In this document: positions 44,294 to 53,572 of the stretch, one piece after another | How positions within the stretch are numbered: position 1 is the first letter of the stretch | Layout of the letters: each line of letters begins with the position of its first letter | Assembly (NCBI RefSeq): GCF_011758805.1 | Contig: NZ_JAANOW010000002.1 | Span: 124,001-188,000, forward strand | Direction of reading: 5' to 3' | DNA from: Mycolicibacterium fluoranthenivorans | GTDB lineage: Bacteria; Actinomycetota; Actinomycetes; Mycobacteriales; Mycobacteriaceae | DNA: 64,000 nucleotides | Notes under the pieces: model-generated | Seen by the model: only the letters and a program-made list of their open reading frames with translations | Database searches by the model: none | What the model was told of the DNA's origin: nothing | Program-made: the position numbers and the translations under genes

Positions 44294-44487
44294 GAGTCTC
44301 GGTCGACGAGGACCGGTGCCGCGGTCACGGGATGTGCCTGACGGCGTGCCCTGAGGTGTTCACCCTGGCCGACGGTGGCTACGCAGAAGTGCTTCTCGAT
44401 GAGGTGCCCGACGACTATGTCTCCGGTGTCAGGGATGCCGTCGAATGGTGTCCCGAACAAGCAATCAGCATCACAGAAGGAGACTAG
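44290..44487 (+). CDS. P450-associated ferredoxin with an extra cysteine
   Basis: 65 aa, GTG start overlapping the P450 stop. CRGHGMC (Cys10, Cys16) and C54-Pro match the mycobacterial [3Fe-4S] P450 ferredoxins, with His13 in the variable cluster-facing position. Cys20 (LTACPEVF) replaces the usual Ala; it could permit a fourth ligand or be silent. Confidence 0.9.
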   Translation: MRVSVDEDRCRGHGMCLTACPEVFTLADGGYAEVLLDEVPDDYVSGVRDAVEWCPEQAISITEGD

Positions 44488-44491
44488 AAGC

Positions 44492-44782
44492 GTGGCAAAA
44501 GGTTACGTCCTGCTGACCGAGACGATCACCGACCCGGCGGGCATGGGGGAGTACGCGAAGGCGGCCGGTCCGGCGATGGCCGGTGCCACCATTCTGGCGG
44601 TCGACCGGAAGCCGACCGTCATCGAGGGCACCTGGGAGACCACGCAGACGGTGCTGCTGGAATTCGAATCCGTGCAGGCGGCCACCGACTGGTACTACTC
44701 GGATGCTTATCAGGCCGCCGTCGCATTGCGGCAGACCGCCGCGACGTGTAACGGGGTGATCCTCAACGGATTCGGCACCTAG
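44492..44782 (+). CDS. DUF1330 family protein
   Basis: 96 aa from the GTG preceded by GAAGGAG. Ferredoxin-like alpha/beta dimeric barrel pattern: KGYVLLTETITDPAGMGEYAKAAGP and VLLEFESVQAATDWYYSDAYQ are characteristic. Function unknown for the family; related folds include small monooxygenases and isomerases. Same operon as the P450 and ferredoxin. Confidence 0.85.
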   Translation: MAKGYVLLTETITDPAGMGEYAKAAGPAMAGATILAVDRKPTVIEGTWETTQTVLLEFESVQAATDWYYSDAYQAAVALRQTAATCNGVILNGFGT

Positions 44783-44801
44783 GGGCCGACTTCGCCGGAC
44801 G

Positions 44802-44996
44802 GTGGTGGTGGTTCGAAGGGTGGGTACCACCACCATTGGGCGCGTTCGCCGGTCGGCCCGGGGTTGGGCGGGACCGCGGGTGGTGCGGATGGTCGCCGAG
44901 ATCAGGTCTGGTCGGGGCTGCACCGATCAAAAGGCAGTGCATCGGTGGATCAGGGCTTTGGGCATCGATATGACTTGTGTGCGTTGTCGCGGATAG
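44802..44996 (+). pseudogene. Possible remnant of IS3-family transposase orfA
   Basis: No intact gene occupies 44783-45006. In one frame residues encoded at 44883-44906 read VRMVAEIR, matching the N-terminal helix that typifies IS3-family OrfA proteins; what follows (QKAVHRWIRALG) is only faintly transposase-like, then the frame stops. Terminal repeats were not found. It marks the left edge of the meta-cleavage island. It could also be chance similarity. Confidence 0.4.
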
Positions 44997-45006
44997 CGTT
45001 CTTGCC

Positions 45007-46035
45007 TCATAGCGGGGCGGGGTGGTGCCGTGGTGCGGTCAAATCAAGGGCGATGTCGACGAGCATGTCCTCTTGGCCGCCCACCATGCCGCGGCGGCCA
45101 GCCTCCTCGATGAGGGTACGAGCGTCGAGACCGTAGCGAGCTGCGGCGGCCTCGGCATGGCGAAGGAAGCTGGAGTACACGCCGGCATAGCCCAGACTCA
45201 GCGTTTCGCGGTCTACCCGCACCGGTCGGTCTTGCAGCGGACGGACGAGATCGTCGGCGGCGTCCTGCATCGCGTGCAGGTCACAACCATGTTGCCAGCC
45301 CATCCGGTTCGCGGTGGCGACGAAGGCTTCCAGCGGTGCGTTGCCGGCTCCGGCGCCCATGCCGGTCAGCGAGGCGTCGACGCGGCGAGCGCCGTGCTCG
45401 ACTGCGACGACGGAGTTCGCGACGCCCAGCGAGAGGTTGTGATGGGCGTGGATGCCGATTGTGGTGGTGGGCTGCAGGGTCTGGGCCAGTGCATCGACAC
45501 GTTCGGCGATGTCACGCATAGTCATGGCGCCACCTGAGTCCACGATGTAGACGCAGGTCGCGCCGTAGCCCTCCATGAGCTTGGCTTGCTCGGCGAGTGC
45601 ATGCGGTGTGGTCATATGGCTCATCATCAGAAAGCCGACCGTATCCATATCCAAATCACGCGCTGCCGCGATGTGTTGGGCAGCGATGTCGGCTTCCGTG
45701 CAGTGTGTGGCGACGCGGACGACGCTTGCGCCGGCGCGGTGGGCATCTTTCAATCTCCGCACGCTTCCGATACCGGGAAGTAGCAGTGTGGCGATCTTGG
45801 CGCGGTGCACGGCAGTGGCCACTGCCTCGATCCACTCAATGTCGGTGTGGGCGCCGAATCCGTAGATGCAACTCGATCCGCCCAACCCGTCACCGTGGGC
45901 GACTTCGATGGAGTCCACGCCGGCGGCGTCGAGTGCTTTCGCGATGGTGACCGCCTGGCTGATGCTGTACTGGTGCCGGATGGCGTGCATCCCGTCGCGT
46001 AGCGTGACGTCACTGATGTAGAGGTCATAAATCAT
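45007..46035 (-). CDS. 4-hydroxy-2-oxovalerate aldolase
   Basis: 342 aa. [10 protein letters not shown] (Arg13-Asp14, metal and catalytic residues) and GIHAHHN (His196/His198 metal ligands) identify the DmpG/BphI/HsaF family. Splits 4-hydroxy-2-oxoacid to pyruvate plus an aldehyde, which is channelled to the acylating aldehyde dehydrogenase encoded directly upstream (ATGA overlap). Final step of the meta-cleavage lower pathway. Confidence 0.95.
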   Translation of the reverse strand: MIYDLYISDVTLRDGMHAIRHQYSISQAVTIAKALDAAGVDSIEVAHGDGLGGSSCIYGFGAHTDIEWIEAVATAVHRAKIATLLLPGIGSVRRLKDAHRAGASVVRVATHCTEADIAAQHIAAARDLDMDTVGFLMMSHMTTPHALAEQAKLMEGYGATCVYIVDSGGAMTMRDIAERVDALAQTLQPTTTIGIHAHHNLSLGVANSVVAVEHGARRVDASLTGMGAGAGNAPLEAFVATANRMGWQHGCDLHAMQDAADDLVRPLQDRPVRVDRETLSLGYAGVYSSFLRHAEAAAARYGLDARTLIEEAGRRGMVGGQEDMLVDIALDLTAPRHHPAPL

Positions 46036-46988
46036 GGTGTGTCTCCCGAGATCTCGTTGTCTATGGCGGCGATCCGTTCGGCGGTGGACTTGGCTGCTGA
46101 CGTCATGATGTCGAGGTTGCCCGCGTAGGCAGGCAGGTAATGTGCTGCACCCGCGACTTCCAGCATCACCGTTACCCGGGTACCTGTGAAACTGCCGGTT
46201 TCTGGTATATAGAGCGCGTTGTGGCTGCCGAACGTCTCGAACTGCACGCGCTGTTTGAGTCGATACCCGGGAACATAGGTGCCGACCTTGGCGATCATGT
46301 CCTCTACCGCCTCCTCGATGGCGGCGTGGTCTGCGTCGCCATCGACAAGGCAGTAGACAGTGTTACGCATCAAGATCGGCGGATCGGCCGGGTTGACCAC
46401 CATCACGGCTTTGCCGCGCCGGGCGCCGCCCACCACTTCCAGTGCTGCAGAGGTTGTTTCGGTGAACTCATCGATGTTCGCCCGGGTTCCGGGGCCCGCT
46501 GATCTCGCCGAGATCGCGGATACGATCTCGGCGTAGGAGACGGTCCCGGCCTGTCCCACGGCGGAGACGATGGGCACGGTGGCCTGCCCGCCGCAGGTGA
46601 CCATGTTCAGGTTGTATTCGTCGACATGCTCGTCAAGGTTGACCGCCGGCACACAGTAGGGACCCAGCGCTGCCGGGGTGAGGTCGAGCACCCGTACTCC
46701 GGTGTTCTGCAGCATGTTCCAGTTGACGCGGTGAGCGTTCGCCGATGTCGCGTCGAAGACGATTCGAACTCCGTCGAACTCAGGCATCGTGAGAAGGCCG
46801 TCGATCCCACCGGATGAGGTGGCTACGCCGAGGCGTCGTGCTCGGGCCAATCCGTCTGATTCCGGGTCGATGCCGACCATCGCAGCCATGGTCAACGGCC
46901 CGTCACTGCGCATGATCTTGATCATGAGATCGGTGCCGATGTTGCCCGAGCCGATGACGGCGACCGGCCACTGATGTTGTGTTGTCAT
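46032..46988 (-). CDS. Acetaldehyde dehydrogenase (acylating)
   Basis: 318 aa. GSGNIG at 13-18 binds NAD; nucleophile Cys132 in [22 protein letters not shown]. DmpF/BphJ/HsaG family, forming a channelling complex with the aldolase. Converts acetaldehyde or propanal to the acyl-CoA. Confidence 0.95.
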   Translation of the reverse strand: MTTQHQWPVAVIGSGNIGTDLMIKIMRSDGPLTMAAMVGIDPESDGLARARRLGVATSSGGIDGLLTMPEFDGVRIVFDATSANAHRVNWNMLQNTGVRVLDLTPAALGPYCVPAVNLDEHVDEYNLNMVTCGGQATVPIVSAVGQAGTVSYAEIVSAISARSAGPGTRANIDEFTETTSAALEVVGGARRGKAVMVVNPADPPILMRNTVYCLVDGDADHAAIEEAVEDMIAKVGTYVPGYRLKQRVQFETFGSHNALYIPETGSFTGTRVTVMLEVAGAAHYLPAYAGNLDIMTSAAKSTAERIAAIDNEISGDTP

Positions 46989-46997
46989 GTCAATCCT

Positions 46998-47786
46998 TCA
47001 GCTGAACCTGAGTGAGACCGCACCGAGCCCGGTGATATCGGTGGTAACGGTGTCGCCTGCGTGGATGAAGCGCGCGGAGGTGAACGAGCCAGACATCACG
47101 AACTGTCCGGGCTCGATGGCTACCGAGAACGCGGCCAGTGCGTTGGCGAGCCAGGCCACCGCCGCAGCGGGGTCACCCATCACCGCCGTCCCCATGCCGG
47201 TATCGGTTTCAACTCCGTTGATCAGCAGTGATGCGCCGAGCCCGGGTAGATGGAGGTGGTGATGGTAGGGCACCCAAGTGCCTAGAACCACCGCGCCGCA
47301 GCTGGCGTTGTCGGCGACGGTATCAGGCAGGGTGATCCGCCAGTCCGCGATGCGGCTGTCGACGATTTCCAGTGCTGAGGCCACCGACTCTGTGGCCTCA
47401 TACACCTCTTCGACAGTGACATGGGGACCGCGCAGTGGAGCCCGGAGCAGAAATGCCACCTCGGGTTCCACCCGGGGAGCACAGAACTGGTCGGCCGCGA
47501 CGACAGCGTTGTCGGGCACGACCATGTCATCGAGGATGTAGCCGAAATCAGGCTGATCGACCCCGAGGAGCTGTTGCATTGCCGCCGAGGTCAACCCGAC
47601 CTTGTGGCCAACGACGACGCGTCCTTGCGCCAGCCTGCGGTCCAGGTTGACCTGCTGAACCGCGTAGGCGTCGCCCTGGGTGAATCCGGGATAGGACTCG
47701 GTGAGTGGCGGAGCCGGGACCCGGCTTCTCTGTGCGGTCTCCAACACCGCCGCGGCGGTGTTGATCATGTTGTCGCTCAATGCCAT
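46998..47786 (-). CDS. 2-hydroxypenta-2,4-dienoate hydratase (2-keto-4-pentenoate hydratase)
   Basis: 262 aa of the MhpD/HsaE/fumarylacetoacetase-like group: GHKVGLTSAAMQQLLGVDQPDFG, VEPEVAFLL (metal-site Glu pair) and NGVETDTGMGTAVMGDPAAAVAWLAN. Hydrates the dienoate released by the C-C hydrolase. It starts 1 nt inside the TetR stop, so the three lower-pathway genes follow the regulator in one leftward operon. Confidence 0.94.
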   Translation of the reverse strand: MALSDNMINTAAAVLETAQRSRVPAPPLTESYPGFTQGDAYAVQQVNLDRRLAQGRVVVGHKVGLTSAAMQQLLGVDQPDFGYILDDMVVPDNAVVAADQFCAPRVEPEVAFLLRAPLRGPHVTVEEVYEATESVASALEIVDSRIADWRITLPDTVADNASCGAVVLGTWVPYHHHLHLPGLGASLLINGVETDTGMGTAVMGDPAAAVAWLANALAAFSVAIEPGQFVMSGSFTSARFIHAGDTVTTDITGLGAVSLRFS

Positions 47787-48424
47787 TACTGCGAGTTCTC
47801 ACTGGCCATGCGCTCTGCGAGCCCGTACAGTGCCAGCGCGTGCTGTTCGAACATCGCCACCAAATCGAGAGCGTCGCCATCGATTTCCTTGGCGATGAAC
47901 AGTCCGTCGGCGCCGGCTACCGCATAGGTCGACAGTCGACGGATTTGGTCCGCGGTGAGCCCGGGTACGAGATCGACGATGGCGCGGGAGACGCTGTCAA
48001 CCGCATTGGCGCGTACCTCCAGGAACATCGACCGCGCTCGCGGTTCGACCGGACGTCGCTCCAGTGACAGCATGAGCCCCAGTCGCAGAAAGTCCGGCGA
48101 ATCCGAAAGTGCCTTGGCGATCTGCGTCACCATGGCCACCAGTCGGTCCAGTGGCGAACCCTCGTCGGGCAACTGCCAGCTTCGAAGCCATTCGTCGTAG
48201 CTCCGCTCGATAACTGCGGCGATCAGGTCGTCCTTGTCTTTGAAATGCCAGTAGATCGAACTCGCCGGCAGCCCGCATTTCGCGCTGACCGCGGCGATAC
48301 CGGTGCCCTCGTAACCGCGTACGGCCGCGATCTCCGCGGCAGCGTCGACGATTCGCGCGCGTGACGCCGCGCCATCGAGTCTGTGCCGCCGGGTGTTCGC
48401 GCGTTGCGGCTTCTCGGTTGGCAT
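47786..48424 (-). CDS. TetR-family regulator of the meta-cleavage genes
   Basis: 212 aa from the ATG at 48424. HTH: SRARIVDAAAEIAAVRGYEGTGIAAVSAKCGLPASSIYWHFKDKDDL. First gene of the leftward unit and divergent from the flavin hydroxylase, with strong palindromes between them. Probably represses both directions until a pathway ligand binds. Confidence 0.9.
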   Translation of the reverse strand: MPTEKPQRANTRRHRLDGAASRARIVDAAAEIAAVRGYEGTGIAAVSAKCGLPASSIYWHFKDKDDLIAAVIERSYDEWLRSWQLPDEGSPLDRLVAMVTQIAKALSDSPDFLRLGLMLSLERRPVEPRARSMFLEVRANAVDSVSRAIVDLVPGLTADQIRRLSTYAVAGADGLFIAKEIDGDALDLVAMFEQHALALYGLAERMASENSQ

Positions 48425-48449
48425 GGTGACGCTCCTCGCGTTCAGGGGG

Positions 48450-48510
48450 TTGACGTGGCTTTCGTAACACTCTACCGTATCGATCACTACATTACCGTAG
48501 TGATCACTAC
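48450..48510 (+). promoter_or_regulatory. Promoter and nested operators of the meta-cleavage genes
   Basis: TTGACG (48450-48455), 17-nt spacer, TACCGT (48473-48478) face the hydroxylase at 48533. Just downstream, GATCACTAC-N6-GTAGTGATC (48482-48505) and the 14-bp perfect palindrome GTAGTGATCACTAC (48497-48510) overlap. Arms are shared, so two TetR dimers could bind side by side or compete. Confidence 0.7.
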
Positions 48511-48532
48511 ACGATAGATCTGGTGAACGAGG

Positions 48533-50137
48533 ATGGCCTTGGCTGAGGAAAAGAACTACGACGTCGCGATTGTCGGTTACGGTCCGTCGGGCGCGACGGC
48601 CGCCAACCTCCTCGGTCAGCTCGGTCTCAAAGTCGTTGTCTTGGAGCGTGATCCGGACATCTTCGGCCGCGCCCGGGCCATCTCGATTGATGAGGAAGTG
48701 CTGCGGATATGGCAGTCGGTGGGGTTGGCCGAACAGCTGCAGCGCGACATGCTGCCCAACCGCCCGCTGACATTTGTGGACTCCACGGGGAGACCGTTCG
48801 TCCGACTGGCGTTGACCCCACGCGGATCGGGGCACCCGCCTCAACAGTTCATCTACCAGCCGGCGGTGGATCAGGTCCTGCGCGAGGGTGTGGGGCGTTT
48901 TCCCAATGTCGAAGTGCTACTGGAGCACGAGTGTCTGCGGGTGTTGACTAAGGGCGACAAGGTCGAGTTGATGTTGGCCGACCTGAAGACCGACACCTTC
49001 AAACGGCTGACCGCGTCGTATGTGATCGCCGCAGACGGTGGCGGGTCGGCCATCCGAGGTCAACTCGGCATCGGCTATGCGGGGCGCACCTACGCCGAAC
49101 GGTGGGTGGTCATCGATACCGAGATGCTGCAACCGTGGGAGAACCACGACGCGTTGCGGTTTCACTGCAACCCCGCCCGCCCCACCGTCGATTGCCCGAC
49201 GCCCCTGGGGCATCATCGTTGGGAGTTCCCCGCCCTGGCCGGTGAGGACGATCGCACCCTTCTTCAACCCGAAGCGATCTGGAAAGTCCTCAACGATCAG
49301 GGCATCACCGAGCAGCACGTGAAGATCCTGCGATCCGTCATCTACAGCCACCACGTACGTGTGGCCGACCGGTGGCGGGCCGGACGAGTGTTCCTGGCCG
49401 GTGACGCTGCGCACGCGATGCCGCCGTGGATCGGCCAGGGCATGTGCGCCGGCGTGCGAGACGTGGCCAATCTGTGCTGGAAACTGGCCGCAGTGGTGCG
49501 GGGCCAGGCATCCGAAGAACTTCTGGACTCCTATCAGGTCGAACGACAGCCACACGTGACCGAGGTGACCCGCCGCGCCGTCTTCGTCGGCCGGGTCATT
49601 ACCGAGCGTCGGCAGTGGGTCGCTGCCGTCCGCAATCACGTGCTGCGCACGCTCAGTCGCGTGCCGGGCTTGATACGAGCGGGACAGCGGTTCTACTGGG
49701 TGCCCGAACCGCACTACGCGCGTGGCTTCTTTGCCACAAACCCGCATCTCGCAACCGGTCGACTGATACCGCAACCACTCGTGGTCGACGGCGAGTGCGC
49801 CACGGCGCGGCTCGACGACATCATCGGCGGTCGTTGGACGCTGCTGTACACGGGGCAGAAACCGCCCGGTGCTCAGCGCTGGGAGCAACTGGGAATACCC
49901 AGTCTGGCAGTGCATCGCGCCACCGTGCCCCCGGCGCCGGGCACAGTTGTCGACAGAACTGGCGCATTGAACACCTGGCTGGCCGCCCACGGGGCGGCTG
50001 CCGTGGTGCTGCGCCCCGACGGATTCGTCTACGGCGCAGCCCAATCCGATGAGCCGCTGCCGCCGCCACCGCACGGCCTAGCCGGCTGCGGCAAGGCCGC
50101 TGCCGCCCCCTCGACCAGAACCGGAGCCACCGCATGA
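48533..50137 (+). CDS. FAD-dependent aromatic hydroxylase (MhpA-like)
   Basis: 534 aa. VAIVGYGPSGA (GxGxxG at 15-20), DGGGSAIRGQLG, and GRVFLAGDAAHAMPPWIGQGM (ribityl-binding GD motif). Group A flavoprotein monooxygenase related to 3-(3-hydroxyphenyl)propionate hydroxylase. Expected to convert a monophenol to a catechol for the extradiol enzyme. The C-terminal tail is Pro/Ala-rich. ATGA overlap with the hydrolase gene. Confidence 0.93.
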   Translation: MALAEEKNYDVAIVGYGPSGATAANLLGQLGLKVVVLERDPDIFGRARAISIDEEVLRIWQSVGLAEQLQRDMLPNRPLTFVDSTGRPFVRLALTPRGSGHPPQQFIYQPAVDQVLREGVGRFPNVEVLLEHECLRVLTKGDKVELMLADLKTDTFKRLTASYVIAADGGGSAIRGQLGIGYAGRTYAERWVVIDTEMLQPWENHDALRFHCNPARPTVDCPTPLGHHRWEFPALAGEDDRTLLQPEAIWKVLNDQGITEQHVKILRSVIYSHHVRVADRWRAGRVFLAGDAAHAMPPWIGQGMCAGVRDVANLCWKLAAVVRGQASEELLDSYQVERQPHVTEVTRRAVFVGRVITERRQWVAAVRNHVLRTLSRVPGLIRAGQRFYWVPEPHYARGFFATNPHLATGRLIPQPLVVDGECATARLDDIIGGRWTLLYTGQKPPGAQRWEQLGIPSLAVHRATVPPAPGTVVDRTGALNTWLAAHGAAAVVLRPDGFVYGAAQSDEPLPPPPHGLAGCGKAAAAPSTRTGATA

Positions 50138-51009
50138 CAAGCCACGCACTCCTCGAGAACACCGTCTCCGTGGCGGGCAACCCGATCTTCTACGTGGAGT
50201 CCGGCACCGGAACGCCGGTGGTCCTGCTTCATGGCGGTGGACCAGGGGCGTCGGGAGTGTCGAACTATTCACGCAACATTGACGCACTCGCACAGCACTT
50301 CCGGGTCATCGTTCCCGACCTGCCCGGATATGGCCGCTCGACCAAGAACTTCGACCATTCCGACCCGTTCGGTTACCTCGCAACAATGATCCGGGGCCTG
50401 CTGCACCAACTCGACGTCGACACAGCACATCTGGTCGGCAACTCCTATGGCGGCGCGGCAGCCTTGCGTCTTGCGCTCGACACACCCAACCGTGTCGGAA
50501 AGCTGGTTCTGATGGGCCCCGGCGGGATAGGCACGACTCGCGCCCTCCCGACGGCCGGCCTCAAAAGCCTGTTCGCGTACTACGGGGGCGAAGGGCCCAG
50601 CCGCGAGAAGCTTGCGTCGTTCGTCCGCACCTACCTCGTGTACGACGGGGCCGCAGTTCCCGATGAACTCATCGAACAGCGCTACCTGGCCTCCATCGAC
50701 CCCGCTGTGGTGGCAGCGCCTCCACTTCGGCGCCCGTCGGGGCCAACGGCGTTGCGCACCCTTTGGCGGATGGACCTCACCCGTGACCAGCGGCTGAAGA
50801 CTCTGCCAAACCCGACGCTGGTGTTGTGGGGCCGCGACGACAAGGTCAACCGACCCCACGGTGGGCCCACGCTGCTCAACACCCTGCCCAACGCAGAACT
50901 GGTGATGACCTCCCACACCGGCCACTGGATGCAGTGGGAACGCGCAGCGCTCTTCAATCGACTGGTCACCGACTTCCTGCAGCCCGACTCGACGCTGGCT
51001 CGGGGGTGA
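50134..51009 (+). CDS. Meta-cleavage product C-C hydrolase
   Basis: 291 aa. HGGGPGAS (33-40) and nucleophile Ser104 in VGNSYGG are diagnostic of BphD/HsaD/MhpC enzymes; acid in GRDD, His in GHWMQW. Hydrolyses the ring-fission product to 2-hydroxypenta-2,4-dienoate plus a carboxylic acid. Confidence 0.95.
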   Translation: MTSHALLENTVSVAGNPIFYVESGTGTPVVLLHGGGPGASGVSNYSRNIDALAQHFRVIVPDLPGYGRSTKNFDHSDPFGYLATMIRGLLHQLDVDTAHLVGNSYGGAAALRLALDTPNRVGKLVLMGPGGIGTTRALPTAGLKSLFAYYGGEGPSREKLASFVRTYLVYDGAAVPDELIEQRYLASIDPAVVAAPPLRRPSGPTALRTLWRMDLTRDQRLKTLPNPTLVLWGRDDKVNRPHGGPTLLNTLPNAELVMTSHTGHWMQWERAALFNRLVTDFLQPDSTLARG

Positions 51010-52037
51010 CACCGGTGACCCGCAACCTCACCCCGTCGCAGTCGATATTCGGTGATGTCCATCTCGGTTACGTCGTCATCGAAACGCAGCGATTCGCCGA
51101 CTGGCGCAGATTCGGACGCGATGCTGTCGGCTTACAGGTAGACGAAACACTGTCCGACACCATGCGCTTTCGGCTGGACGACCACGGTTGCCGATTCCTT
51201 CTGCAACGCGGGCCTGCCGAAGATGTCACCGCCCTCGGCTGGGAACTTGACGACCATGATGTCTTCGATGCCGTGGCGGCACGCATCACCGCACACGGCG
51301 TTGCGTTGACCGAAGGTGGCGCTGAGGATGCCGTGCTGCGCGGCGTCGAGAGGCTGGCCAGGTTCCCAGGTCCCAATGGACTGATGCAGGAGATCTACAC
51401 GCGCCCGCACGTCAGCCACACCGCGCCGGTGCTGCTGGCGAAAGAGGGTTTCGTCACCGGCGAAAGTGGACTTGGGCACGTGGCGATAGTAAGCAAGCAC
51501 CCACACCAGATGCACGGCTACTACCGGACGGTGTTCGACGCACGTCTGTCGGACTATATCGACGAGACCATCAGCGGACTCAAGTTCAAGATCCGATTCC
51601 TGCGAGTCAACGAACGTCACCACAGCGTGGCCATCGCGTCGGTGAATCGGTTGCCCATCAAGCCCATTCGCACCCGAATCCAGCACGTCAACATCCAGGT
51701 GACCGCCCTCGACGACATGGTGGCGGCCTATCAACGGATGGCGGAGAACGGATTCGGGGTGGCCCTGTCGATCGGTCAACACACCAACGACAAGGAACTG
51801 TCGTTCTATGCGGTCACACCGTCGGGATTCGAATGGGAAGTGGGATGGAACCCCATCGTGATCGACGACGAAGATGCCTGGGAGCCAACAACGCACCAAG
51901 GCATCAGCATCTGGGGACACACCGCCCACGGCCAGACGATCTGCGACAAGCTCGCACAGTTCAAGATCGGTGCGCAGTCGTTGGTACAACGAGAAGACAC
52001 TATCCCGGCCCTGTCCGAGGGAATCCCTGACTACTGA
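51006..52037 (+). CDS. Extradiol (VOC-fold) catechol dioxygenase
   Basis: 343 aa from the GTG overlapping the hydrolase stop (51015 also possible). Two-domain type I extradiol enzyme with iron ligands His158 (GLGHVA), His227 (QHVNIQ) and Glu278 (FEWEVG), correctly spaced, plus the HH pair in NERHHSVAI. Longer than the ~300-aa biphenyl enzymes. Cleaves the catechol made by the hydroxylase. Confidence 0.94.
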   Translation: MTPVTRNLTPSQSIFGDVHLGYVVIETQRFADWRRFGRDAVGLQVDETLSDTMRFRLDDHGCRFLLQRGPAEDVTALGWELDDHDVFDAVAARITAHGVALTEGGAEDAVLRGVERLARFPGPNGLMQEIYTRPHVSHTAPVLLAKEGFVTGESGLGHVAIVSKHPHQMHGYYRTVFDARLSDYIDETISGLKFKIRFLRVNERHHSVAIASVNRLPIKPIRTRIQHVNIQVTALDDMVAAYQRMAENGFGVALSIGQHTNDKELSFYAVTPSGFEWEVGWNPIVIDDEDAWEPTTHQGISIWGHTAHGQTICDKLAQFKIGAQSLVQREDTIPALSEGIPDY

Positions 52038-52150
52038 CCGAACGCAGGGTGGTAAGCCACGATGGCCGCGACGGTTGGGCACTGGCGGCGGGCGCTTGGT
52101 CAGTCGTGTGCCTCCTCGGCCGCCGACCACCTGGAGAAAGGACCGTGAGA

Positions 52151-53413
52151 ATGGCAGTTACCGACGTTCCCGTGTTCGCGCATCTCACCGACACCGATGT
52201 CGAGAATCTGGGCATCGAACTCGATGCGATCCGTCAGGACATCGAAGACTCCCGTGGCGGGTGCGATGCGCGCTATATCCGCCGTACCATCGCGGCGCAG
52301 CGTGCGCTCGACGTCGCCGGTCGCGTTATGCTCGCGGCAAGTTCCAAGCGCGCCGCATGGTGGGCGGGCACCGTCACCCTGGGCGTGGCCAAGATCATCG
52401 AGAACATGGAGATCGGCCACAACGTCATGCACGGCCAGTGGGATTGGATGAACGATCCCGAGATCCACTCCTCGTCGTGGGAGTGGGACATGGGTGGCGC
52501 GTCCAAGCACTGGCGGTTCACCCACAACTTCATGCACCACAAGTACACCAACATCCTCGGCATGGATGACGACGTTGGGTTCGGGTTGCTGCGCGTCACG
52601 AGGGATCAGTCGTGGAAGCCGTTCAACATTCTGAACCTGATCTACAACACCATGCTGGCCACGTTGTTCGAATGGGGTGTGGGGCTGCAGCACCTGGAGC
52701 TCGGCAAGATCTTCAAGGGCCGCGCCAACCGCAACGCCACGCTCGTCCGCGTCCGTGAGTTCGGTATCAAGGCTGGGCATCAGCTGGCCAAGGACTATCT
52801 GGTGTGGCCCGCGCTGACGTCGCTGTCACCCGGTGCGACCTTCAAGTCAACCTTGACGGCCACTGCGGTGGCCAATGTCATCCGCAACGTGTGGGCCAAC
52901 GCGGTGATCTTCTGCGGTCATTTCCCCGATGGGGCAGAGAAGTTCACGAAGACCGACCTGGTCGGTGAGAGCCGCGGCCAGTGGTACCTGCGGCAGATGC
53001 TGGGCAGTGCCAACTTCGAGAACGGACCGGTGCTGCGCTTCATGAGCGGAAACCTGTGTCACCAGATCGAGCACCACCTGTATCCGGACCTGCCGAGCAA
53101 CCGGCTCTACGAGATCTCGATCCGGGTGCGGGCGGTGTGCGAGAAGTACGACCTGCCCTACACCACGGGATCATTTCTGCTGCAGTACGGCAAGACGTGG
53201 CGCACCATCGCCAAGCTGTCGCTGCCGGAGAAGTTCCTGAAGGACACAGCCGACAATGCACCCGAGACCCGCAGCGAGCGGATGTTCGCCGAGCTCGAAG
53301 GCTACGGGGTCATCGATCCCGCGACCGGGCGCCGCCGTGGCCTGAAGACCGCGATCGACACCGTGCGCCGATCGAGCAGGAGGCGCCTGAAGCGAGGATC
53401 GCACGGCGCCTGA
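52151..53413 (+). CDS. desA3: DesA3-like acyl-CoA/fatty acid desaturase
   Basis: 420 aa from the ATG 8 nt after AAAGGA. Closely resembles mycobacterial DesA3 (stearoyl-CoA delta-9 desaturase) throughout, from recall of that family: histidine boxes HNVMH (90-94), HNFMHHKYTN (125-134) and HQIEHHLYPD; ENMEIGHNVMHGQWDWM is near-identical in the family. Membrane di-iron enzyme normally fed by a separate NADPH reductase, absent here. Odd neighbour for an aromatic pathway; it may be a second copy carried by the island. Confidence 0.93.
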   Translation: MAVTDVPVFAHLTDTDVENLGIELDAIRQDIEDSRGGCDARYIRRTIAAQRALDVAGRVMLAASSKRAAWWAGTVTLGVAKIIENMEIGHNVMHGQWDWMNDPEIHSSSWEWDMGGASKHWRFTHNFMHHKYTNILGMDDDVGFGLLRVTRDQSWKPFNILNLIYNTMLATLFEWGVGLQHLELGKIFKGRANRNATLVRVREFGIKAGHQLAKDYLVWPALTSLSPGATFKSTLTATAVANVIRNVWANAVIFCGHFPDGAEKFTKTDLVGESRGQWYLRQMLGSANFENGPVLRFMSGNLCHQIEHHLYPDLPSNRLYEISIRVRAVCEKYDLPYTTGSFLLQYGKTWRTIAKLSLPEKFLKDTADNAPETRSERMFAELEGYGVIDPATGRRRGLKTAIDTVRRSSRRRLKRGSHGA

Positions 53414-53572
53414 ACCGTACACCGAATGTCGGTTGTTCGACAGCAAACACGTTGCAGCACAGACTGTCCAGCAGCAAGAAGGAAAGTTCTGGGAAGTGGT
53501 GAGGCGGACGCTGTCGGCGCTGCCGATCCTGCGGCTCGCCCAACTCGCTCGCCGAACTCGATGGAAAGAAGG

